Shown here piece after piece: positions 23,474-33,611 of a stretch of DNA of 64,000 bases (the stretch's first letter is position 1; the number at the start of each line of letters is the position of its first letter). This DNA is from Arachis hypogaea (lineage: Eukaryota; Streptophyta; Magnoliopsida; Fabales; Fabaceae), in the NCBI RefSeq assembly GCF_003086295.3, contig NC_092054.1, forward strand, positions 16,317,878 to 16,381,877, written 5' to 3'. Made by a program: the position numbers and the translations under genes. The notes below the pieces were generated by a model. That model was not told the origin of the DNA, did no database searches, and worked only from the letters and a program-made list of their open reading frames with translations.

Positions 23474-25886
23474 TGATGGTTATCAGTGGCTAAAAGAAAG
23501 GGGGTTGAATCTTAGCTTCTTTTTCTGCTGAATATAAAAATTTCTTTTTCAAAGAACCTCAGGAGATATTTTTACTTTTGTCTCGTGACGAGTTGAAAGA
23601 CATTTTCATTTTGTCTCCTGAGTAACAGAAACAGAAGTGAAGTAGAGAAGAAGGAATAACACCCAGATATATCCTGGTTCAGCTACTTAGTACCATGTAG
23701 CTTACATGCAGTCTCCATTACAATTGTGACGAAATTTCACTATCTTTAAATAGATTACAATTACCAATTCTTCCCTAGGATCTACCCAATCCTATCTAGG
23801 ACAAATCTAAATTCTAACCCAATCTGAATTTGACTAGACCTTAATCTAGCTTTTAACCGCAAAGTACTGACCCAACTTGCAAGGGAATCCCATAGGATCA
23901 TGAAACAAAATAGAAAGATGTACAAAGAACCTTTAAGACATCTTATGGTTTTTTCTCCTAGTTTAACTCACTGTCTTTTACCTTTCACTGGCTTTTTCTT
24001 ACAAACTTCACCATGTTTGCCTTTTTCAATGAGACTCAGACAGATTAAACTGAGAAAAAAATATTAAATGAACTTTATGAAAGAGAAGAATTCAAACAAT
24101 TTGGGTAGCTATGAGAATGAACTCTGTACTTTTTACTTACTCTCTTTATCTTCAACCCTTGGTCATTCACCCTTAATATAGAAGAGTGAAGTTTCTAAGG
24201 TTGAATCACGTTCAATCCTAACACTGTCTTCTTCTCCATCATCAGAAACTTGCAACAGCTTCAGCAGAGAGGAGAGAGAAAACTAACTCTGTTGCATGCA
24301 ACTCACCGTTTCTCTCTCTCATCCTTTTTCTTCAAGCTTATTCAATCTTGACCGTTGAGCTTGACTTTGGCCCTAAGTTTTGATTTTGAGCGTTGATGTT
24401 CTTCTGACCGTGGTTGACCTCACCTTTTTCATGGTTGCTTCTTCTGTGCTTGAGACTTTGTTGATTTCCTTCTTCATTACTTAGTGTAGCACAAATGGAG
24501 GAAGATGCTTTTTGATATGGTCTGGCCGTGAGTGACCAACTTCTTGGTTATAGCACTTCCTTCTTGCTTCGTTTTGGCAACAATGATACGTGATTAGGAG
24601 GGAATTTTTATCATTTAGAGCTAAGGGACGGAATGATAATCTTGTCATATTCAAGGATCTAAATTCTAGAAAAATTGGGCCATGCCAGTCTTGGACATCA
24701 AAAAGACGAAGAGTCCGTCTCAAAAACAGTGATGCTGAAAGGGCAACAATTCATAAGGCCCATTGGGCTAAGGCAAGACAACAAGAAGCCCAATAAAGAT
24801 TTTCAAATTCAATGGGAGGCATAATTTTTATTAATTTTTGAATTTTAGTCATTTATTTTTAATTTGTTTTGCTGTTAGAGTTTGTTGGAAGATTTGATTT
24901 ACTTTTGATTTGTTTAATAGTATTTTTAGGGATTTTAGATTTAAATCAAACCTGATCTAATCTAATAAGATCAAAGTTAATTTAAATTAGTTATCATATC
25001 TTTAGGATTTTAAAATTTAAATCAAATCTGATTTAAATTAGTTATCTTATTTTTAGGAGATTTAAATTAAGTTATCTTATCTTATCTTTTAGTTAGTTTG
25101 TTAAGTGCCTATTTAAACACCTTTGGTGAGACAATTTACATAAATTTGATGAATAAAATTTCTTTAGTGCTTTATGCATGTTTTTTAGTGTGATTAAGTA
25201 AGGTGAATGATTTGCTTCGCTTGTTGCATGGAGAAGATTGAGTGATTCAATTTTCATCCCTCTGATCTAGGTTGTCAAGGACAAGTTCTTTGAAGGTCTA
25301 GTAGGGAACCCCTTCCGGTGACCTAGGTTGCTAAGAATAGATTTTTTAGAGGTCTAGTAGAAAAATAACCCCATTTATCTATCCTTTTATGTTTTTGTTG
25401 CGTCTTTTCTTCGTCTCTTTCTTATCCCTCTATCCTTTGTTCTAATTTTTTCTTATCAAACAAGCTTTTTGTCCTTCAAAGCTCCATAGCCTCTACACTT
25501 TTTTCTTTCTTTCTTTCTTTCTTGCTAAGTGAGTGATGTGATCAAAGTGAAGAAAGAGGAGAAAGAAGAGAGGACTTTTTGCCTTTCGGTGGAAGTTTCA
25601 ATGGAATTAATTGAAATGAATTTGACATTCAAGTAACCAAAGTGGGAGTAACTGAATGAGATTTGTGGTCTCTTGGTTTATTTCTTTAATTCCTCATACT
25701 TGGTTTATGGGCATGTGATTGGGCTTGACTTAACTTTGATGAACCAAGGTGTATGGATTATTTGGGTCATGTTTTCAAAAGTTATTTTCCTGCATGCAAC
25801 CATAACACAATCATATAAACACTTAATAATTCTTTAATAATATTTGTTCATCATTTTAATTGAATATTAGTTTTTCAAATTCAACA
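23474..25886 (-). repeat. 5' LTR of the copia element, interrupted
   Basis: It matches the left LTR on both sides of a solo-LTR insertion (24584-25458 plus a 5-bp duplication). Without the insertion it is about 1533 bp. The ends TGATGG and CAACA are the same as in the other LTR. Confidence 0.93.
24584..25458 (+). mobile_element. Solo LTR (875 bp) inside the copia 5' LTR
   Basis: It begins TGATACGTGA and ends TTCTTATCA, with TGATA/TATCA inverted ends, and is flanked by AACAA on both sides (24579-24583, 25459-25463). The corresponding position of the other copia LTR has one AACAA only, which proves an insertion with a 5-bp duplication. There is no internal region, so this is a solo LTR left by LTR-LTR recombination. 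A TATA-like CTATTTAAA at 25109 followed by AATAAA at 25152 suggests promoter and polyadenylation sites in plus orientation. The family cannot be named; the 207-base open frame at its start is not a gene. Confidence 0.92.
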
Positions 25887-25891
25887 GAGAT

Positions 25892-26461
25892 AAATTAAAA
25901 ATATTTATTAAAATACTCATAGTTATTAAAAAAATATTATTAAAGTTTTAGTTTCTGTCTCTAAAAATTTTAGTCTTTTGTGTTCCTACTTTCTGGAGGT
26001 ATTAAAGAAACTGAAATTTTGTGTCTCGAAATTAAATTTTAATTTTAATCTCTAACTCATAAACATAATACTAAATTTCAGCCTCTCAATCTCAGTTCTA
26101 ATATCTAAAAATAAACACTATATCAAATTTTTTACTTGTATGTGTGCCTATTTTTAAAGATGAAAACGCTGATATATGTACCCTATCTTAGATATGCACT
26201 TGCTTCGTGGTTATCCAACCCTATGTGACACTCCAACCCTCCAAAGTCCTATCTATGTAGAAGTAAACATTGGTATATGATCGTTTGATGAGGTTCTAAT
26301 AATCAAATCGAACCCTAGCAAGTTATCTTCCCCAATTTGAACCTTACCCAAAAAACTGAACCTTGTTAAATTTCATATAGTGTCAAGTGAACTCACGGTC
26401 AGAAAGAATAACGTCGTAACCCCCAGAATGTCTTTGCGCAGATTTAACTCTGCTACAAATG
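25892..26461. other. AT-rich spacer
   Basis: It continues the sequence interrupted by the copia insertion (15-bp A/T-rich context on both sides). No gene or repeat that I can support. Confidence 0.5.
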
Positions 26462-27002
26462 ATGGAAGTCTCTTCAAGTTCGAAGAAGAGGAAGGAGAAG
26501 AAGCTCAACAGCAGATGCTTCTGTGGGAGGGAGGTTGCGTTGATGGAGTCTGGCATAATGACGGACCCTAATAGATGGTTCATCCGATGTATTCTATGGG
26601 CGGTAATGGCCAGGTGCTGTTATTGTTGAGGTGAAAATTTTATTTTTGAATTTTAATTGACATCTGGATGCGTTTTCTGTATTTTTTTCAGACAAGAGAC
26701 TGCAAATACTTTGTGTAAGTGGATAAAATCGAAGAAAGATGAGAGAACCTAGCAAGATCTTTAGCTAAAAAAATTTGGAGCATTCTTATGCAAGGCATGA
26801 AGATGGATTGACTGTCACTGCAGTTGGAAAAAATAATCAAGCATCCTCAATGATGGTCAGAAAGATAGACAAATTTAGGGGTGAAATTAGGAGAATTAGA
26901 GTGTTACTTTCAACCATTATTTTAGGGGTAGCGTTTTGTTTATTTTGTGAGTTGTATTTGGTGATAAAATATAAGATTGGTATAATTTGGGATATTTGTT
27001 AA
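26462..27002 (+). pseudogene. Broken GRF-type zinc-finger gene (At4g04775-like)
   Basis: An ATG at 26462 opens a Lys-rich start, then CFCGREVALMESGI and a spaced FIRC; after a probable intron (GT at about 26633, AG at 26690) comes RDCKYFV. Together these are the C-x-C-G ... C ... C-x-F-F parts of the GRF zinc finger. The last conserved Trp position is a stop (TAA near 26721) and the first exon also stops before the intron. A later open stretch (26775-27002) ends with a hydrophobic segment, like the C-terminal membrane anchor of this plant family. Members are multi-copy and often lie near Mutator elements. The function is unknown, and this copy is not expected to make protein. Confidence 0.6.
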
Positions 27003-29221
27003 TCATGAGATAAGTGAATTTTTTTTCTAATCTTGGCATGACATAATGTCTAAGTTATTCTAATGTTGTTCTGTTTTTTTTTTTTTTTTTCTGATACATT
27101 AACAATAACATAGACATCCATGTATGAGCAACTTGATGATATTTAATTTCTCAAATATTGACATAGACTCCCATGCTGTTAACTTGTTGTTGCCATTTAA
27201 ATTGATTTTAACAAACTTCATCTCTAGCAAGAACATGTGCATGGCAAGAATAAGAACAATTCAATTGAACATTGCATTTGAAGTTAGTTAATTTTTGATT
27301 CTCAAAAATAATAGTTATCACATAAGCCAAAGAAGACAAGTGAGGAAGTGCATAATCCATCACAAAAAATTAAAACAAGAGTCTTATATCTAACATCACA
27401 CCTTCAAAAGCAGCGTAACTAAGTCTACCTTTAAACAGACCATGAAAATTGCATAATAAAATACAAGATTTTTGTATCTCTCTTTAGTATACCAAAACAA
27501 CAAAAGGCAAGCATAAATAGTCTACAAGCTATCTTGAGTACATGAAAATACAAAAATATAAGAGTCTATGAGTATCAAATTTCTCTTTTGTGAACATCCA
27601 CAAACACATTAGAACACATAGTCTATGAAATTGAGGTTGAGTTACTGCTCTCGCTTGAGATACCATTTTTTGCTCCGCTTAATGCACCTATCCTGCATCA
27701 ACCTCTGTCTTGACCTCTACCTCTAATAGCTGTGCCGCGACCTCTAACACTTGTCATCACACAAGGTGTAGGCATAAACTGCATGAAACGTGTGGTTGTC
27801 TCCACCAATGTAACTAGCCTTCTTACATGGTCCTCTCTCAAACCGTCCTCTATGATTAATAGACAGAGTTATATAGATGGTGGTCATTCTTAGAAGTAAA
27901 ATTAAATAATAAAATTTAAAAAAACATTGTCTATAACTGCAGCTAACACAAGCCCTCAACCAACTATTCTAACAATTCTCAAACATATAAAATTAATCAC
28001 AGAGTTCGATAAAGGAATAGAATCAGTCTAACTAGTGGCAATGAGATATGAAATTAATCAAAAGTGACAATGATATACCTCTATTCTTCGCGAATCAAAA
28101 GGAGTCACGTCTTCGTTGTCGATAACGAAACGCCTAGTATGAGGCTCTACTCGTTAATCTATATAATATATAATTTATGTTTCTGTATCTATAAACTATC
28201 TTTACAATATATATTTATAGTACTTCAACACATTTGATACACAATTTTTTTCTTAAAAAATACCTAAAGAAAAGGATTTTCTTATTTTTAAGAATTAAAT
28301 TGAATACCTCTTAGTTTAATTTTGATAAATCTTTGACATTTCAAAAGTTGTTTATTAAAACCAATTTTTTAAATAAAGACAAATTTTTAAAAATTACAAC
28401 AACTATATTTAATGAATAAAAATAAAAATAAAAATGACAATAATCCATATTATATGATTTAAAGAATCAACGTTTTAAAATTTTATTTAGAAAATTCAAA
28501 TAAATTTAATTTTTTATTATTTTATTTAAATAAAAAAACCTTAATCACACTATAGGGACTCGTCTCGTTCAAGAGAAGCAAAAAATTCCTAGTAATGCTC
28601 ACATAGTCCTAAAAAAATATATTTAAATAAATTATGTACGAATTCATTCCCATCTTTATTTTTTATTTGCGGTAATATTAAAAAAAAGTTAAAATTTATT
28701 TTATTTCATATTTAATAATTATTATAATAATTAATAAAATAAAATAAATTTTAACTATTTTGATTAATTTTTTATTATTAAATATTTTAATTTTTTATTT
28801 TATTTATATTTTTTATTTGTTATTTTAAAATTTGGTAAATTAATAATCTAATGTATTTTATAAAGTGACTTGGGAATTGGGTTTATATATGTGTGTAGCA
28901 TGTGGCAAATATAGCTATAACCATAGTAGCTAGAATCTCGATTTAACTCTTAAAATCTTCTGATATTACGATTTTAAATGAGTTTATCGATTTTACAAAA
29001 TTTATACTAAGTCTGACGATTTTACGATTTAAATCTTGTTAAGATTTTACGTTTTACGTTCTTTATTTACTTTTCCGATTTCACGTAAAATCTCGATTTT
29101 CTCTACCTTGGCTATAACTGCTATGAAATCCATTGCAAGAGGAGTTTTAGTTACTTTAAATTACTTTTTTATATTCCTAATCAAATAAATTTTAAGGGTA
29201 AGAATGAAAGTGAAATTTGGA
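27003..29221. other. AT-rich spacer with possible Mutator-derived debris
   Basis: A minus-strand Gly/Arg-rich fragment (RGRGTAIRGRGQDRG near 27690-27750) resembles the C-terminal tails of plant-mobile-domain proteins, but is too short to call. A ~100-bp segment at 28449-28548 is repeated in direct orientation at 32229-32327. The 28900-29110 part has repeated CGATTTTA words. Nothing else is supported. Confidence 0.4.
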
Positions 29222-29803
29222 TAATAAACTATGGAATCTTTATATGTGCTACTCTAAGACGATTTATACATAAAATTCTTTGGATAAATACACATAAATC
29301 GTCTCAAGCCAATGTACTTCTAAAGTTGTATATAAATCGTCCCATCCTAACATGAATTATATTTTTTAATCTATAGTCTACTATTCTAGTATGATTTACG
29401 TGCAAATATCCAACCCTCAACACCCTAGCATGATTCGTACAAAGTCATACCCCTAGCACCCTAGCACGATTTACGTGCATAAAAATAAGGCTCAATAGCC
29501 TAGGACGAAATATATATAAAGGCAAATCCTACTTACCTTCCCATGAGTAATGTTTCACTTGTTAGCTCTCATTGACGGCAAAGAACTTCTTGGAGATGAG
29601 GAAGCTTAGAGAAGAAGGGAACTAACGGTGGAGGAGGAGGAAGAATCTTTTTTGTGAACGGCAGAGCCACAGCCATGTAGGTACGGTACATGGAAAAGAG
29701 GGTGGCAGAGGACGGTGGTGGCAGCTGCTAATAGCAGCGGTTGAAGCTTTGGTAGGCAGCAAAGTGGGAAAGTGCAAGGTGGGTCCAAACAGTTTTGGTG
29801 GAA

Positions 29804-30333
29804 GATGGCGAGGAACGAAGGCGACATGTACCAATTGAAACGTATTGCGCGGGATTTATTGACGAAGAGGTTAGTTGTTAAATTGGTTTACAATGTATAT
29901 AGTTGATAACGGTATTATATTGAGTTATATTAATCTAATTATGTTAATCTATATAGTTTGTAATTTTAGATATTTGTTAATATTTTAGGTTTAATATGCT
30001 TAGGAATGTTGTGGTTGTTGTGTGGTTTAAGGGTGAATTTGACTTTTGATATATGTTTTTGGTTATTATGCGTTGTTAAGTTATGATTGTATATTCTTGT
30101 TTTATCAGCCAATCCAGTGTGTAAAGAGCATTCGTAGGCAACAAAAGATGATAATGCATGACCGTATAATGCCGCACCTAGATGGTGCTGGATTACTACA
30201 TGTTGCAAGGCTAAATGATCATTGGTTTAAGCTTAATAAGCCACTGATTAGTGCATTTGTGGAGCGATGACATCCAGAGACCCACACGTTTTTACATGTC
30301 ATTTGGGGAGTGCACGGTTACTTTACAGGATGT
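29804..30333 (+). pseudogene. Plant-mobile-domain gene fragment in the Mutator-like element
   Basis: Exon 1 (29804-29869) starts with MARNEGDMYQLKR. A GT/AG intron follows and exon 2 starts at 30109. Exon 2 contains HLDGAGLLHVARLND and KPLISAFVER, then a TGA where the family has Trp, then in a shifted frame CTVTLQDV just before the junction at about 30335. These are the N-terminal motifs of the aminotransferase-like plant mobile domain, carried by many transposons and by host MAIN/MAIL proteins. The copy is cut off and cannot function. Confidence 0.75.
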
Positions 30334-30334
30334 G

Positions 30335-31520
30335 TTGATGAAGGTGACTCAGGAAAAACTTCCATGAAGCTGTGTTCTCACCCTCGACTAGCCTAAATGC
30401 AACTGGAAGGATGTTTGAGTTTCCATCTTGTGCAATCGCCATGAGTAAAGTACCACCGTACTTGCCATACAAATGAGTACCATCAATAGATATCAGTGAC
30501 TTGCAATACTTGAAGGTCTCAACACATGGCGAAAACGTCCAAAACAATCGATGAAAGAACACCCTCGTTCCATTGACTGTATTACTAGACCTTACAGGTG
30601 AAGTACGCAACACTGCAGTAGTGCCTGGCATGTATATCTGAATCCCGATGATCCATCTCGGAATCAGGTTGTAAGACTCTTCCCAATCACCAATAATCTA
30701 TGCAATCTCCTTCTGCTTAGCCATCCACACCTGCCTGTAATTGGGCTTGAAACCATATTTCGATGAGACCGCATTTTGCAATACTTTCACTAAGATTGTT
30801 GCATCGGCCATGACCAGCGATAGAATTGATTCATAGATGACATGATAATAAAGCTGCCTATGATCGATGGATATCTCGGTTGCAAGACATGTGTGTGGCC
30901 CTATTGTATTTTCGGACTTTCCAGTAGCATTTTCTCTGCCGCATAGTCACATGTATCAGCCAATTGCAGTCATTCCCAAACTGCACACACTTTCCGTGAT
31001 ACTTCAACTGATAGGACACAATCACCTTATACTCAACATCTCGATGAATATTATAACTCTTCACTGTCAGCACAGATTCCTCCTTACTTTGGAACTGTGC
31101 TGGCTGATTTGAAACTTCTCTGTGCCAAGCATACTATGCCCGTCTCCCTTGCGATCTCCCAACTCGTGTTGTATCTTCCTCACCATCAGTATCATCGCCA
31201 ATATGGATGGTCCCGAATCTGACTCATCATCGCCTATAGCCTCAGCAAGTGGATCCCTATCTATGACCTCTATGAATGCTGGTGTACCATCCAATATCGG
31301 TGCTGCTCTGATTGCAGCTGTAAGCTCCTCGAAGGTACGCATATCACCCAACTCGTCTGCATTATCGGCCTAAACGGGCATATTTGCTGCAAATAATGGA
31401 GACAAACTATGTGCGGTGACATCGTGACCGGTTGGAATAGCGCTAGAACCACCTTCTAGCCCGACAGTTGGCGGATTCGGAGCAGATCCACCCGAGCTAT
31501 CCTTCACATCAACCATTCTC
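30335..31520 (-). pseudogene. mudrA-type Mutator transposase, N-terminal half
   Basis: On the minus strand: an acidic N-terminal region (31067-31520), a MuDR-type domain with VKSYNIHR and QLKYHGKCVQFG (30858-31073), a middle part with RADATILVKVLQ-like text, and the start of the DDE transposase core with LISIDGTHLYGKYGG (first catalytic Asp) and ILPVAFRLVEGENTASW (30323-30631). It ends in SFFLSHLHQH at the junction, so the second Asp, the Glu and the SWIM finger are missing. Stops break the N-terminal part. Normal role: transposition of Mutator elements. Confidence 0.85.
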
Positions 31521-32228
31521 GCAAACAACTCCATAGCCACCAATCTGAAAATCTAGATTGAATGTGAAATATAACACGAATGTCGTCATCGCCTAACATC
31601 TCATACTTTCCAAACTTAACATAACCTTGCCTAAGTGAGATAGGAATCTGAAAAAATAATTGCTTTACATATTTTTTACCGCACTATCCTAACTTTTGTA
31701 ATATACTATTTTGTAAATTCCTTTAACTCGTTGAAGGATTTACGAACACTCCAACCTACTTTTTACTAGTGAACATTACACCTTCACTTGTGTTTTCATC
31801 AATTTTTTTCGGTGATGAACTAGCAAAAACACACTTTTAGCCATCTTCCAAAACCCTCAATTCAACTATGATTTGTTATACATCATACTCGTTTATTTAT
31901 AGCCTCTTTAACTACACAAATCGTTCTATGGTCATGAGCTTTATATTTTTTAACGTAAATCATCACATCCTAATGTGCCTTAGGGTATTTGCATATAAAT
32001 CGTGTTAGGGTAACGTGTTTTATGTATTTACATGTAAATCGTGTTAGGGTGTGGACTTTAGGTTAAAAAACGTAATTCATGCTAGGGTGGGACGATTTAT
32101 ATACAACTTTAGAAGCACATTGGCATGAGATAATTTATGTACATTTGTCCAAGGAGTTTCATGCACAAAGCATCACAGGGTAGCATGTTTCATCCATTAT
32201 CTAACACATATCACCTGTGACGATTTAT

Positions 32229-32327
32229 ATATTATATAGTTTAGGAGATGCACGTTTTAAAATTTTATTTAGGGGATTAGGTAAATTTGATCTCCTATTA
32301 TTTTATTTAAATAAAAAAAACTTGTGA
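32229..32327. repeat. Right copy of a ~100-bp direct repeat
   Basis: It shares ACGTTTTAAAATTTTATTTA and TATTATTTTATTTAAATAAA with 28449-28548 in the same order and orientation. It begins just outside the right end of the Mutator-like element. Confidence 0.6.
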
Positions 32328-32399
32328 TTAATAAAAGAGAAAAAAAAAAGCAATAAAACACAATATATTTAAATTTAAAGAAAGCTAGGAATTTATTAG

Positions 32400-32560
32400 A
32401 ATATATTATTTTTAGAGATCAATTAATTATTAATGTTTTAAAATATAGGATAAAATTAAATATGTTATTAGATTGTTAGACTAAAAAAATTAAATTAATA
32501 ATTAAATAATGACTAAAAACAATAAATTTTAATTTTCTAACTTTTTTTTTTTTTGGTTAT
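32400..32560. repeat. AT-rich dispersed repeat, copy 1
   Basis: It shares the order of words (GATCAATTAATTATTAAT, AAATTAAATTAATAATTAAA) with 63270-63400. Probably a decayed MITE of one family; the ends are unclear. Confidence 0.5.
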
Positions 32561-32879
32561 ATATCATGTAATATGAAAAAATTAGAAACCACAAGGAAAA
32601 AAAATGTTGTTCTAATTGGAAATCAAAGACATGAAAGGGAAAAAATATACTATTCGAATGTAGTTGACAGTTTTAATTCTTATAAATGGCAAATGAGTAA
32701 AAGTTAACAATATAAAGCTTTAAATCTAGCCAATTCATTAGTTTTCTTTTAACCACAAAAAATTCAGAGTCAAATAGAGAAGAGAGAAATAATAGGAAAA
32801 TCGTTAACGGGTAATAGAAAATTCTTGACCAAGAAAAACCCAAAATGGACATCAACATCCCCTTGTTTGCGGTTCCCTT

Positions 32880-33611
32880 TTCTACAGAGACATGCCTTTT
32901 AGCCTTTAAATACTCCTAACTATCTTTCCTTCTCTCAAACCCGGAAAAAATACAACAAATTCCTATCTTCAGACACACAGGAGCAGGAGAAACAATATCT
33001 TTCTCTTCTCCTTAAGGTACTATTCTTTTTCTTCTACCCTTTTATTTTTAAATTGTTATTAGTTTCTCTAACAATTCAATGCATTCCACGAGTGACTCTC
33101 AATCCTCGTGTTCTAACATTCTTCTAACTATTGGTAGCTAAATCTTTGCTTAAATTGACACACAAAACTATGGAAAAAAAAAAAAAGACACAACGCTATT
33201 AACATATTTTTTTAGGGTTTGATTGATTTCTGCTATTTAATAATTTTTTGAAACTAATTTTGCACAATTTGGCACGGTGAGTTTTCATGATCTCGATGGT
33301 GGTAGGTATGTAATTAACCAAATGGTAATGTTAAGAAGAGAAAGTAACTTTATCTAACTTAACAATTAACATCTATAGTTTTTATTTATAATTATACATT
33401 TATTATATTATTATTATTTAATATTTTATTAGAAATTAAAAAATATAAAATAAAATAAAATACAAAATAACATACATATACCAAACTCAAATATTACCTA
33501 AATACATATACAATTTAATTTATTTTTAATTTATATTTTATATTTTAATATATATTTCATCTGAAAACTAATTTTGTGTTACCTCGAAATCGGAAACAGG
33601 CGTCTGAAGAT
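32880..33611 (+). promoter_or_regulatory. FAD2 promoter, 5' UTR exon and 5' UTR intron
   Basis: TTTAAATA at 32905-32912 is a likely TATA box. An untranslated first exon probably ends at 33016 (CCTTAAG followed by GTACTA). A 583-bp intron ends with GAAACAG at 33599, leaving twelve untranslated bases before the ATG at 33612. A single intron in the 5' UTR is a hallmark of plant FAD2 genes and usually raises expression. This placement also shows why the start at 33576 is not used: it lies in the intron. Confidence 0.75.

Larger units (their letters stand above)
14117..25886 (-). mobile_element. Complete Ty1/copia retrotransposon, SIRE/Maximus-like, with nested solo LTR
   Basis: Left LTR 14117-15677 (1561 bp) and right LTR 23474-25886 match, start TGATGG and end CAACA, and the whole is flanked by a perfect 5-bp duplication GAGAT (14112-14116 and 25887-25891). 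The element is read on the minus strand, so the right LTR is its 5' LTR. A degenerate initiator-Met primer site (TTATCA-type) sits directly inside at 23463-23472, and a purine-rich AAGGGAAAC tract sits beside the left LTR at 15678-15690. The order gag, protease, integrase, RT, RNase H is that of copia elements. A further ORF lies between RNase H and the 3' LTR, as in the SIRE lineage. Both coding regions carry many stops. The element is about 10.9 kb after removing the nested solo LTR. Confidence 0.95.
29222..32205. mobile_element. Mutator-like element with long inverted ends, internally deleted
   Basis: The left end (29222-29510) and right end (31915-32205) are imperfect reverse complements, best over 29262-29372 against 32066-32165 (TATATAAATCGTCCCA pairs with TGGGACGATTTATATA). 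Both contain repeated GTAAATCGTGCTAGGGTG-like units. The interior has a mobile-domain gene on the plus strand and a mudrA gene on the minus strand, each starting near one end with a TATA-like box (29520 region; minus strand near 31898). They meet at about 30335 with both 3' halves missing. Target duplication not identified. Confidence 0.8.

Noticed and set aside
33576..33611. Alternative upstream start of the desaturase (12 extra residues)
   Set aside because: The region is explained as 5' UTR intron ending in CAG at 33599; the extra residues do not look like a FAD2 start, whereas MGSGGHS does.
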